The notes under the pieces: model-generated
Seen by the model: the letters and a program-made list of their open reading frames with translations, nothing else
Databases searched by the model: none
Told to the model about the DNA's origin: nothing
Part shown: positions 27,597 through 35,921 of the stretch, piece after piece
Layout: each line of letters begins with the position of its first letter
Numbering within the stretch: the stretch's first letter is position 1
Translations under genes and position numbers: made by a program
DNA from: Calidifontibacter indicus
Lineage (GTDB): Bacteria > Actinomycetota > Actinomycetes > Actinomycetales > Dermatophilaceae
Reading direction: 5' to 3'
DNA length: 64,000 nucleotides
Assembly (NCBI RefSeq): GCF_003386865.1
Contig: NZ_QTUA01000001.1
Location: 186,001 to 250,000 of the forward strand

Positions 27597-28672
27597 CCTG
27601 TTGCTCCTTCGAGTGCGCCGCCCCAGCCGTTCCATCTGCCGGCGTCACGGAAGATCGCCGAACCACCGGTCGCCTGGGTCAGTGCGTCGGCCGCGAGCAG
27701 CACCGCCGCCGCCGACCATGCGGTCTGCTCGACCGGGTAGACCTCGCCGTTCGGGATGTTCATGCCGGTCCAGTAGCCGCCGGTGGACTCGTCGAACAAG
27801 AACTGCACGTCAGCGAAAAGGCTTGCCGCCCTGTTGGTTTCACCGACAGCATCGAGCGTCGCGATGAGCTCGGCCGTCTCCGCGGCGGTCACCCACGGCT
27901 CGTCGCTGACACACCGGATGCCGCGCGTGGGCCAGCCGAAGGTCTCCCAACCGGCGTCCAGACGGGCGAGCGCCGCGTCGCCGCGCACCGCCCCGCCGAG
28001 CACCGGGTAGTACCAGTCCATCGAGAAGCGGCTGCGATCGGCGAACGCCTCCGGACGATGCCGGATCGTCTCGCGCAGCGTGCGCCCGGCGGCCCGCCAG
28101 CGCGGACGGTCGTGCCCGAGCGTCTCGGCGATGAGGCAGGCACACTCGATCGACTGCAGGGTGCTGGCCGACCCGGTGAGCAACGCCTCGTCGGCCCACC
28201 GGCGCTCGGGGTCCATCGCCCACGAGATCGCGCCGCTGGGCAACTGGCCGCGCACCACGAAGTTGATCGTGGCCTCGACCGTCGGCCAGAGGCGGGCCAA
28301 CGCCGCGGTCTGCCCGGTCACCAGGAAGTAGTGCCAGACACCGACCGCGATGTAGGCGCACTGGTTGGTATCGGCCGCGGCATCGTCGATGACACCGTCG
28401 GTCTGCCGCATCGGCCACGAGCCGTCGGCGCGCTGGGTGCGGGCCGACCACACGTAGGCACGCATCGCCTCGTCGTGGCGTCCGACGACGGTGAGACCCA
28501 TCGCCGATTCGACGTGGTCCCAGGGATCGAGGTGACCGCCGGTGAACCACGGCAGCGCGCCGTCCGGTTGTTGTTGGGCGGCGATGAAATCGCCGATCGA
28601 GCGCACCTGCTCGCCGGTCATGCCGCCCGGGAGTTCGGCGCGCAGCAGCGCCGAACCCGCCGCCGAAGTCAC
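27593..28672 (-). CDS. (alpha/alpha) barrel protein, terpene-cyclase/glycoside-hydrolase-15-like
   Basis: 359 residues from GTG 28672, with 4-bp overlaps to both neighbours. The sequence is helical with repeated QQPDGALPWF, RADGSWPM and ESTGGYWTG segments, as in prenyltransferase/squalene-cyclase-like and six-hairpin glycosidase-like barrels. Candidate acidic residues lie in LDPWDHVESAMG and DTNQCAYIAVG. The DxDD motif of class II terpene cyclases is not seen. Its fixed place between two methyltransferases and a GT4 suggests a role in processing or sensing a glycan. Activity cannot be stated from sequence. Confidence 0.65.
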   Translation of the reverse strand: MTSAAGSALLRAELPGGMTGEQVRSIGDFIAAQQQPDGALPWFTGGHLDPWDHVESAMGLTVVGRHDEAMRAYVWSARTQRADGSWPMRQTDGVIDDAAADTNQCAYIAVGVWHYFLVTGQTAALARLWPTVEATINFVVRGQLPSGAISWAMDPERRWADEALLTGSASTLQSIECACLIAETLGHDRPRWRAAGRTLRETIRHRPEAFADRSRFSMDWYYPVLGGAVRGDAALARLDAGWETFGWPTRGIRCVSDEPWVTAAETAELIATLDAVGETNRAASLFADVQFLFDESTGGYWTGMNIPNGEVYPVEQTAWSAAAVLLAADALTQATGGSAIFRDAGRWNGWGGALEGATG

Positions 28673-29385
28673 CGATGCTCCGGCTTGCGCAGGTAGACCA
28701 CGAAACTCTTGCCGAGCACCGGGTCGAGCGAGCGCTCGGCCACCCGGGTGACCAGCGGCGCCGACATCATGTCCCACACGAGCAGCTTGTGATAGGCCTT
28801 CGTCGCGAAGTTCTCGGTGTCGGTGCCGACGGCACACTTCAGCCACCAGTACGGCGCGTGCAGGGCGTGCGCGTGGTGCTGGGCGTAGGGGACGAAGCCG
28901 GCACGGCGCAGCTTGTCGACCAGCTCCGACGCCTTGTAGATGCGGATGTGTCCGCCCTCGACCTCGTGGTACTCGTCCGACAGCTTCCAGCAGACCTGCT
29001 CGGGCCAGTTGCGCGGCACCGTGACGGCGACCAGGCCACCGGGCTTGGTGATGCGGAACAGTTCGGCGATCACCTGCTCGTCCTCGTGGATGTGCTCGAG
29101 GATCTCCGAGGCGATGACCCGGTCGAAGCTGTCGTCGTCGTAGGGCATCTGCCGGGCGTCACCGACCTGCACCTGCGCGATCGCGGGGAAGCCGGCCTCC
29201 CCCTCCAGCTCCATCGCACCGAACATCGACTTCACGTCGACGAGGTCGGCCTCGTTCATGTCGAACGCCGTGACATTGCAGCCGCGGCGGTAGGCCTCGA
29301 ACGAGTGGCGCCCCTGCCCCGCCCCGACGTCGATGAGGCTCATGCCCGGTGATACCGGGAACTTGTCGAAATCGACGGTCAGCAT
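28669..29385 (-). CDS. class I SAM-dependent methyltransferase (UbiE/Methyltransf_11 type)
   Basis: 238 residues. Motif I is LIDVGAGQGRHSFEAYRRG, motif II TAFDMNEADL, then VQVGDARQMPYDDDSFDRV, HIHEDEQVIAELFRITKPGG and a C-terminal half with several Trp and aromatic residues. Its ATG (29385) shares one base with the GT4 stop (TGATG), and its own stop overlaps the next start (GTGA), so translation is coupled across the operon. It probably methylates a sugar or lipid intermediate made by the operon. The target is unknown. Confidence 0.82.
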   Translation of the reverse strand: MLTVDFDKFPVSPGMSLIDVGAGQGRHSFEAYRRGCNVTAFDMNEADLVDVKSMFGAMELEGEAGFPAIAQVQVGDARQMPYDDDSFDRVIASEILEHIHEDEQVIAELFRITKPGGLVAVTVPRNWPEQVCWKLSDEYHEVEGGHIRIYKASELVDKLRRAGFVPYAQHHAHALHAPYWWLKCAVGTDTENFATKAYHKLLVWDMMSAPLVTRVAERSLDPVLGKSFVVYLRKPEHR

Positions 29386-30668
29386 CAGTTGTTCTCCTTG
29401 TTCGTCCCCTGCTGCGATCGCGCACGGATCACGTGGCGATAGAGCTCGGCGGTCTGTTCGGCGACGGCGCGCCAGCTGTAGGTCTCGACCGCGCGACGCC
29501 GTCCGGCATCGCCCATGGCGGCCCGTCGGGACGGCGAGGCGAGCACCTCGGTCAGTGAATTTGCCAGTGCGACAGAGTCGTTCGGTGGCACCAGCACCCC
29601 AGCCCCACCCGAGACGAGGGTCGGCAGGGCACCGACGGCGGACGCCACGACGGGCGTGCCGCAGGCCATCGCCTCCACGGCGGGCAGCGAGAAGCCTTCG
29701 TAGCGCGACGGCACGACGAGCGCCTGGGCCGACCCGATGAGCGCGGCCAGTTCCTCGTCGGGGATGCCGGAGCGGAAGCTCACCCGGTCGAGCAGGCCGG
29801 CATCGGCGAGCGACTTCTGGGTGCGTTCGCTCGCGGTGCCGACGATGATCAACTCCGACCACGCGTCCGGTGCCATCGCCTGCAACGCCTCGATGAGCAC
29901 CGGCACGCCCTTGAGCGGCACGTCGGCCGAGGCAATGGTGACCAGCCGTCCGGGCACCCGCGGCGCCGTGGGCGGGGTGAAGACGTCGACCGCGACACCC
30001 ACCGGCACGACGTCGATGCGCTCCGCGGGCACTGCGAAGTCGGTGACGATGTCCTGTGCCGAGCCCTCGGAGACGGTGAGGATGTGCGAACTGCGGCGGG
30101 CCACCCGGCGTTGCATCGCGACGAACCCGTACCAGCGGCGCTTCGAGAGCCGCTCCCACCCGGTGGCCTGCTCGAGTTCGAGGCGGCGGTCGCGGCTGAT
30201 CGGGTGGTGGATGGTGGTCAGCACCGGCAGGCCGCGCCGTTCGAGCGCGAGAATGCCCGGGCCGAGGGTCTGGTTGTCGTGCAGCACATCGAAATCGCCG
30301 ACCCGCGAGCGCAGCATCCGCGCGAGGCGCAGACTGAAGACCCGCGGCTCAGGGAAGCCGGCGGTGCACATCGTGGCGTACTCGAGCACGTCGAGGTCGG
30401 AACGGAATTCGCGAAGGTGCGGACGCCGGAACGGGTCGGGTTCGCGGTAGAGGTCGAGCCCCTCGACCTTGGTCAGGCCGACACCCGGGTCGAGCTCGGG
30501 CAACGGCGCACCGCTGAAGACCTCGACGCTGTGACCGAGTGCGACGAGTTCGCGCGACAGGTTGCGCACGTAGATGCCCTGGCCGCCGGAGTGGGGTTTG
30601 CTGCGGTACGACGACAGGGCGACCCGGAGGCCGCCTGCCTCATCGGCCGGCTCGTGTGCGAACTGCAT
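29385..30668 (-). CDS. family 4 glycosyltransferase
   Basis: 427 residues; ATG 30668 follows a GAGGAG ribosome-binding site that overlaps the stop of the monooxygenase gene, so the TTG at 30683 is rejected. The GT-B fold shows an N-terminal Gly-rich loop (SYRSKPHSGGQGIYVRNLSR), HDNQTLGPGIL, a C-terminal donor-site stretch (VVPSRYEGFSLPAVEAMACG) and E-x7-E-like spacing typical of GT4 retaining transferases. It is cytoplasmic and uses a nucleotide sugar. The acceptor is unknown. It is the second gene of the minus-strand operon. Confidence 0.88.
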   Translation of the reverse strand: MQFAHEPADEAGGLRVALSSYRSKPHSGGQGIYVRNLSRELVALGHSVEVFSGAPLPELDPGVGLTKVEGLDLYREPDPFRRPHLREFRSDLDVLEYATMCTAGFPEPRVFSLRLARMLRSRVGDFDVLHDNQTLGPGILALERRGLPVLTTIHHPISRDRRLELEQATGWERLSKRRWYGFVAMQRRVARRSSHILTVSEGSAQDIVTDFAVPAERIDVVPVGVAVDVFTPPTAPRVPGRLVTIASADVPLKGVPVLIEALQAMAPDAWSELIIVGTASERTQKSLADAGLLDRVSFRSGIPDEELAALIGSAQALVVPSRYEGFSLPAVEAMACGTPVVASAVGALPTLVSGGAGVLVPPNDSVALANSLTEVLASPSRRAAMGDAGRRRAVETYSWRAVAEQTAELYRHVIRARSQQGTNKENN

Positions 30669-30675
30669 GGACTCC

Positions 30676-32181
30676 TCAGACAACCGCGGGTGCGGCGATC
30701 TCCTCGATGTCGTGGGCCTGCCCCGGACGCACGAAAACCATGTCCTTGGTCAGGTCGGCCCGCTTGGTGTCACGTCGGTCGCGCAGGTAGTTCTGGTGCA
30801 GGAACCACGGTGCGCGGTCGCCCTGCTTGGGGAAGTCGGTCATGCCGCGCAGCACGTAGCCGCTGTTGAGGTCGAGAGCCGGGCGGGCCGCCATCGGGTC
30901 GGCCACGTGCGGGTATCCGAACGCGTAGCCCTGCGCCTGCAGGTGATTGAGGAAGGTGCAGACGTACTGCGACGATAGGTCGGCCCGCAGCGTCCACGAC
31001 GCGTTGGTGTAGCCGACGCACATCGCGGCGTTGGGCACGCCGTTCATCATCAGGCCGCGGTAGACGTAGCGGGTGCCGAACTCGACCTTCGCGCCGTCGA
31101 CGGTGAGGTCGATGCCGCCGCCGGCGAGCATCCGCAGCCCGGTCGCGGTGACGATGGCGTCGGCCTCGATCACCTCGCCCGACCCGGTGCGGATGCCTTC
31201 GGGCACGAACGCATCGACGGTGTCGGTGACGACGCGGGCGCTGCCGTCGCGCAGCGTCTTGAACAGGTCGCCGTCGGGCACGACGCACAGGCGCTGGTCC
31301 CACGGACCGTACGGCGGGGTGAAGTCCTTCTCGGTCACGCTCGACCCGCGCACCTGCGACAGCACACCCTTGCGCAGCATGTTGCCGACGGTCTTCGGTG
31401 CCCGCCGACTGGCCTGGTAGAGGGCCTGCGCCTGCACGGCGTTCTTCATCCGGATGGCGGTGTAGGCCTTGTCGGGCGACACGGTGCGACGCAGAAACGC
31501 GGCGAACGGGTCGTGGTTGGGCAACCCGAGCACGTACGACGGGGTGCGCTGGAGCATCGTCACCTGGGCGCCACGCTCGGCGAGGGCCGGCACCAAGGTG
31601 ACCGCGGTGGCTCCCGAACCGATGACGACGACCTTCTTGCCGGCGGCGTCGAAGTCGTCGGGCCAGAACTGCGGGTGGATGACCTGCCCGCGGAAGTCGT
31701 CGCGTCCGGCGAAGTCGGGGGTGTAGCCCTGGTCGTAGTCGTAGTAGCCCGAGCACAGGTAAATGAACCCGGCCCGGACGGTGCGCTCTCCCTCGGCGGT
31801 GGACAACGTGAGCGTCCACTCCGCGCTGCTCGAATCCCACGACGCCGCAGTCACTTTGGTGCGGTAGGTGATGCGCTCGCCGATGCCGTGCTTCGCGGCG
31901 GTGCGCTCCAGGTAGTCGCGGATGTCGGCGCCGTCGGCGATCGACTTCTCACCCGTCCACGGCTCGAACGGCAGCCCGAGGGTGAACATGTCGGAGTCGG
32001 ACCGCACTCCCGGGTACTTGAACAGCGACCACGTGCCGCCGATCTGCTCGCGCCCCTCGAGGATCACGTAGTCCTTGTCCGGGCACATCGTCTGCAGCCG
32101 GTATCCCGCGTCGATACCCGACAGACCCGCACCGACCACGACGACGTCGTAACGGTCCTTGAGTTCTGCGGCGAGTGGCAT
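30676..32181 (-). CDS. EthA-like flavin-containing Baeyer-Villiger-type monooxygenase
   Basis: 501 residues from ATG 32181 with a GGAGGAG ribosome-binding site. The FAD fold begins GAGLSG (residues 17-22), the type I Baeyer-Villiger fingerprint FxGxxxHxxxW(P/D) is exact at residues 163-174 (FRGQVIHPQFWP), and the NADPH fold is GSGATA (188-193). Such enzymes insert oxygen next to ketones or oxygenate sulfur compounds using NADPH and O2. The length and motif order resemble mycobacterial EthA. Its stop is 7 bp before the GT4 start and it probably leads the operon. The native substrate is unknown. Confidence 0.88.
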   Translation of the reverse strand: MPLAAELKDRYDVVVVGAGLSGIDAGYRLQTMCPDKDYVILEGREQIGGTWSLFKYPGVRSDSDMFTLGLPFEPWTGEKSIADGADIRDYLERTAAKHGIGERITYRTKVTAASWDSSSAEWTLTLSTAEGERTVRAGFIYLCSGYYDYDQGYTPDFAGRDDFRGQVIHPQFWPDDFDAAGKKVVVIGSGATAVTLVPALAERGAQVTMLQRTPSYVLGLPNHDPFAAFLRRTVSPDKAYTAIRMKNAVQAQALYQASRRAPKTVGNMLRKGVLSQVRGSSVTEKDFTPPYGPWDQRLCVVPDGDLFKTLRDGSARVVTDTVDAFVPEGIRTGSGEVIEADAIVTATGLRMLAGGGIDLTVDGAKVEFGTRYVYRGLMMNGVPNAAMCVGYTNASWTLRADLSSQYVCTFLNHLQAQGYAFGYPHVADPMAARPALDLNSGYVLRGMTDFPKQGDRAPWFLHQNYLRDRRDTKRADLTKDMVFVRPGQAHDIEEIAAPAVV

Positions 32182-32299
32182 GGCGACTCCTCCTTCGGGG
32201 CGGGACACGGGCTCCACCAGACTAAGTTACCGACGAGTTGGGCGGGGTCTCGACGGCTGTGGATCCCATGAACCCGCAGCCGTCGAGTCCGCTCGAACG

Positions 32300-33829
32300 C
32301 TACGCTCCGGGCGACTTCGCCAGCTTCGCGACGGGCCGGGCCGCCTTCGTCTTGTCACGGGCGCCCCGCGAGCCGGTGAGGTCGGACGCACCCGTGTCGG
32401 TTGCGCCGATGGCCACCGAATCGGCCGACAGCCAGCCCGCCGGGCCGTCGGAGCCGGCCTTGTACCGCTGCAGCGGCACCCGGTCTTCCTCGAACGCCTT
32501 GATCGCGGGCGCGACGATCTTCCAGCAGAGTTCGGCGGTGTCGGCGCGCACACTGAGCAGCTGGTTGTCGTCGAGCAAGTAGCGCAACACTTCGCCGTAC
32601 GCCGTCATCTGGGCGTTGGCCAGCTCGGCGGTGAGCGTCTTCTGTTCGAGGTCGAGGGGGTCGCCTTCGGCGTTCATCGACAGCTTGAACGACACGCGCC
32701 CGGGCTTGAGGTCGATGATCATCGCGTCGCCGGTGTGGTCGCCGACGAAGCCCACGGGCAGGTGAGGGACATCGCGGAAGTAGACGATGATCTGCTTGCG
32801 CGCCGCACCGAGCGCCTTGCCGCTGCGCAACACGAACGGCACCCCCGACCACCGGTTGTTGGCGACCTGCACGGTCAGCTGAGCGAGGGTCTCGGTGCCC
32901 CGCGCGGGGTCGACACCCTTCTCCTTGGCGTACGAGGGCACGGCGCGGCCGGCGATCGACCCGGCCGTGTAGCGGGCCCGCTTGGCGTAGGTCTGCGGGT
33001 CGCCGTCCCAGATCGACGTCGCACGCAGCACCTGCGCCTTGAGGTCGGCGAGCTCCTGCGGGTCGAGGCTGGCGATGGGCTCCATCGCGAAGATCGCGAG
33101 GATCTGCAGCAGGTGGCTCTGCAGCATGTCGCGCAGGGCGCCGGCGTTGTCGTAGTAACCCGCTCGGCCCTCCAGGGCGAGGTCTTCGTCGTAGATGATC
33201 TCGACCCGCTCGATGTGCTCGGAGTTCCATACCGGTTGCAGCAGCCGGTTGGCGAAGCGCAGACCGATGAGGTTGAGCACGGTGGAGACGCCGAGGAAGT
33301 GGTCGACCCGGAAGATGCGGTCTTCCCCGACCACCCGCTGCAACTGCTTGTTGAAGCGGCGCGCCGAGGTCTGGTCGCTGCCGAACGGCTTCTCCAGGCC
33401 AAGCCTGGTCTTCGCCGGGAGGTCGAGCTTCTCCAACTCGGCGCTGACCTTCATCGAGATGGCCGGCGGCAGAGCGAAGTAGATGACGAGTTCGCCCTCC
33501 GCGGCAGCGATCAGGTCGGTGAGCGCGGACGGGTCGAGCAGGTCGGCCTTGATGTAGCGCGCCTTGCCCGACACCTTGCGGGCGGTCGCGGCAGAGGCCC
33601 CGCCCTGCTTGAGGCGGTCGCCCACCAGCGAGCGGAAGGAGGCGTCGGTCAGGTCGGCGCGGTCGGCTCCGATCACCCGCACGTCGCGCTCCGGTTCGAC
33701 CGCGAGCAGGCTGCCGAGGCCGGGGAGCAGTAGTCGCTGGGTGAGGTCGCCGCCGGCGCCGAGGATGAGGAAGGTGACGGTCTTGACCGTCGGCTTGGTC
33801 GTCGGCTTCGTCGTCATGAGCGTGAGCAT
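32300..33829 (-). CDS. glucose-6-phosphate dehydrogenase-like protein
   Basis: 509 residues; ATG 33829 has GGGGGTGG upstream and is preferred to ATG 33817. The N-terminal Rossmann motif is LILGAGGDLTQRLLLPGL, where the usual family form is GASGDLA-KRKL. The active-site segment reads RVDHFLGVSTVLNLIG against the common RIDHYLGKE. The catalytic Asp-His is kept but the following Lys is replaced. It probably oxidises a hexose 6-phosphate with NAD(P)+. The altered substrate loop and the absence of opcA, pgl, tal or tkt neighbours suggest a divergent paralogue of Zwf rather than the main enzyme. Confidence 0.8.
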   Translation of the reverse strand: MLTLMTTKPTTKPTVKTVTFLILGAGGDLTQRLLLPGLGSLLAVEPERDVRVIGADRADLTDASFRSLVGDRLKQGGASAATARKVSGKARYIKADLLDPSALTDLIAAAEGELVIYFALPPAISMKVSAELEKLDLPAKTRLGLEKPFGSDQTSARRFNKQLQRVVGEDRIFRVDHFLGVSTVLNLIGLRFANRLLQPVWNSEHIERVEIIYDEDLALEGRAGYYDNAGALRDMLQSHLLQILAIFAMEPIASLDPQELADLKAQVLRATSIWDGDPQTYAKRARYTAGSIAGRAVPSYAKEKGVDPARGTETLAQLTVQVANNRWSGVPFVLRSGKALGAARKQIIVYFRDVPHLPVGFVGDHTGDAMIIDLKPGRVSFKLSMNAEGDPLDLEQKTLTAELANAQMTAYGEVLRYLLDDNQLLSVRADTAELCWKIVAPAIKAFEEDRVPLQRYKAGSDGPAGWLSADSVAIGATDTGASDLTGSRGARDKTKAARPVAKLAKSPGA

Positions 33830-33866
33830 GCCACCCCCGGCTGGGCGGATGGTGCACACCGTCCCA

Positions 33867-33939
33867 CCCGCAAACGCTGCGCTTGCCGGCAGACGCTGCT
33901 GTTGCAGCTGCAGCGTGTGCCGGAGGTGCAGTGTTGCGG
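33867..33939. repeat. palindromic element, family A copy 2
   Basis: The left arm CCCGCAAACGCTGC is identical to copy 1; the right arm is degenerate (GCAGTGTTGCGG). The core GCTGCTGTTGCAGCTGCAGC is kept with changes. It begins 37 bp upstream of the start of the G6PDH-like gene and ends 42 bp before the OsmC stop. Confidence 0.8.
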
Positions 33940-33981
33940 ATGGGACGGGCGGTCGGGCGGGGCCGCGTGGGGGTTGCGGGC

Positions 33982-34464
33982 TCAGTCGGCGACCTCGACG
34001 ACGGTGCTGCCCGCCGCGGTCACGAGCGTCGCCCGCACGACGAGCCGCGAGCGGAGCGACCGCGCGATGAAGCATTCCTGGTGCGCGATCCGCACCCAGC
34101 GTTCGAACTTCTCCACCGGCACGTCACCGGCGATCTCGATCTGCGGGTTGAGGTGGATCTCGTTGACCCACAAGGGTTTCTGGTCGTCGTCCATCACGGC
34201 CTCGGCGGCGTCGTCGTAGCGCACCACGTCGGCGCGGGCACGTGCCGCCACGGCAAGGAAGGACAAGAGCTGGCAGCTGCTCGCGGCGGCGAGCAGCAGT
34301 TCCTCTGGGTTGGTGCGGGTCGGGTCGCCGCGGAACGACGGGTCGGCGCTGAGTTCGAGCAGCGGCTTGTCGACCGGCCCGACGGTGTGCGCGCGCGGAT
34401 AGTCGTCGTAGCCGACACCGGTGGAGCCCGCCCAGTGCAGGGCCGTGGCGTAGTGATGCGTCAC
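33982..34464 (-). CDS. OsmC family protein
   Basis: 160 residues from GTG 34464, which overlaps the upstream hydrolase stop by 4 bp. Family signatures are GPVDKPLLELSADPSFRGDP, then TNPEELLLAAASSCQLLSFL with the conserved Glu and Cys, and a second redox position in HQECFIARSLR. OsmC/Ohr proteins are cytoplasmic thiol peroxidases acting on organic hydroperoxides. The two Cys residues (in SSCQ and QECF) fit the catalytic pair. Coupled expression with the alpha/beta hydrolase is evident, but no common substrate is. Confidence 0.85.
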   Translation of the reverse strand: MTHHYATALHWAGSTGVGYDDYPRAHTVGPVDKPLLELSADPSFRGDPTRTNPEELLLAAASSCQLLSFLAVAARARADVVRYDDAAEAVMDDDQKPLWVNEIHLNPQIEIAGDVPVEKFERWVRIAHQECFIARSLRSRLVVRATLVTAAGSTVVEVAD

Positions 34465-35273
34465 GCCGTCATGCCGGCGTGGTCGGCCGTCTCGGCGCGC
34501 TCGACCGTCTCGACGACCAGCCGCACCACGGCGTCCGGGTCGTCGAGCATCGGCACGTGCCCGCAGCCAGGCAGCGGTTCGTGGCGGGCGTGCGGCAGGC
34601 GACGACGCGCCACCTCGGCCTGGCTCGGCAGCAGCAGGCGGTCCTTGTCGCCCCAGCCGACGGTGACGGGCACCTCGGGGTCGACGTCGATGCGCAGACC
34701 GACAGCCTGGCGGAAGCACGGCCAGAAGCCCGGCGACTCACGCAGGTTGATCGAGTCGCCGTACGCGACCTGCGGCGTGAGCCGCTCGGGGTGCACGTAG
34801 AGCGACGAGAAAGCCAGCCGGCGCAACGCCGGCTTCTTCGCGAACAGCCGCAACACCGGACGCGGACTGCGGCTGGCCGCCTTCATCCCGATGAGCACCG
34901 CTCCCGCGACGAAACTGCCCGAACGGCCCATGAACCCGGCCGGCGACAACGCGACGGCGCTGGAGATCGAACCGCGGGCCGCCAGGATCAGCGCCAGGAA
35001 ACCTCCGAGGGAGTTGCCCACGACGTGCGGGCGGTCGAGGCCGAGATCGGCGAAAAGACCCTCGAGTTGTTCGGCGACGCTGAGCATCGCGTACCTGTCG
35101 GGCGCGGCAGGCGGCGGCGACTCACCGAACCCGGGGAGGTCGATCGCGATGACGTCGAACTGCGCGGCGAGCCGGTCGTAGACGTCGAACCACGCCGTGC
35201 GGCGGTGGCCGATGCCGTGGATCAACACGATCGGTTGACCGGATCCCGTGCGGCTGTACGAAATGGTGCTCAT
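34461..35273 (-). CDS. alpha/beta hydrolase
   Basis: 270 residues. Oxyanion HG motif VLIHGIGHRRTAW, IDLPGFGESPPP, nucleophile elbow VGNSLGGFLAL (Ser), an acid candidate in VGWGDKDRLL and the catalytic His in PGCGHVPMLDDPDAV. It is predicted to be a cytoplasmic serine hydrolase or esterase of unknown substrate. It forms a two-gene unit with the OsmC gene. Confidence 0.87.
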   Translation of the reverse strand: MSTISYSRTGSGQPIVLIHGIGHRRTAWFDVYDRLAAQFDVIAIDLPGFGESPPPAAPDRYAMLSVAEQLEGLFADLGLDRPHVVGNSLGGFLALILAARGSISSAVALSPAGFMGRSGSFVAGAVLIGMKAASRSPRPVLRLFAKKPALRRLAFSSLYVHPERLTPQVAYGDSINLRESPGFWPCFRQAVGLRIDVDPEVPVTVGWGDKDRLLLPSQAEVARRRLPHARHEPLPGCGHVPMLDDPDAVVRLVVETVERAETADHAGMTA

Positions 35274-35313
35274 GACGTGGCGGTCGGCTTCCGTGCTCGT
35301 CGTGTGGGGTGGC

Positions 35314-35826
35314 TCACGTTAGTGCCGACGGCACCGTGCCGGGCACCTCCAGCGGCACCATCTCGACCCGGTCCACGAACCGTCCGGACAGGTCGTAGCC
35401 GATCTGCGCCGAAACCCGTTGCCCCCGCAGCACGTTCGGCAACCAGATGCGGTCGTCGTCCCACATCCGCGAATACGGAATGTCGTTCACCGAGCACCAG
35501 AACGGATCGAGTTCGGCGCTCGCGACCGGCTCCCCCACCCAGCGGGACGCGGCGAAGACGTCCACCGCAAACGGACGCGAGCCGTCCGCCCAGGTGAAGC
35601 GGAGCATTGCGACCAGCTGTGCATCGGCCGACTCGACCCGAACCCCGGTCTCCTCCAGCAGTTCCCGGCATGCGGCGTCCACGCCCTCTTCGCCCGGTTC
35701 GAGCTTGCCGCCGGGGGCGATGACCTTGCCGCGGCCGAAACCGCGCAGCTTGTCACCCAGCAGGATCCGCGAGCGCTGCGGATCGAGCACGAGCATCAGG
35801 CACATTGCGAGATCGGGTTCGGTCAC
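35314..35826 (-). CDS. NUDIX hydrolase, MTH1-like
   Basis: 170 residues from GTG 35826. The Nudix box GGKLEPGEEGVDAACRELLE and TGV fits G-x5-E-x7-REUxEExGU. The sequence before it (LGDKLRGFGRGKVIAPGG) resembles MTH1-type 8-oxo-dGTP diphosphatases. It may sanitise oxidised nucleotides; this substrate is inferred from similarity in the N-terminal loop. It is divergent from the phosphofructokinase gene. Confidence 0.83.
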   Translation of the reverse strand: MTEPDLAMCLMLVLDPQRSRILLGDKLRGFGRGKVIAPGGKLEPGEEGVDAACRELLEETGVRVESADAQLVAMLRFTWADGSRPFAVDVFAASRWVGEPVASAELDPFWCSVNDIPYSRMWDDDRIWLPNVLRGQRVSAQIGYDLSGRFVDRVEMVPLEVPGTVPSALT

Positions 35827-35921
35827 CCGCCGATCCTCGCACCGTGCCACCACGCATCCGCATGCCGGACACTCGGCCCGGTGGTTTCTCCGAACCGCTG
35901 GTAGCAGCCATGCTGGTGCCC

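Noticed and set aside
30669-30683. TTG 30683 start for the GT4 gene
   Set aside because: It would overlap the monooxygenase coding end, while ATG 30668 has a proper GAGGAG site.
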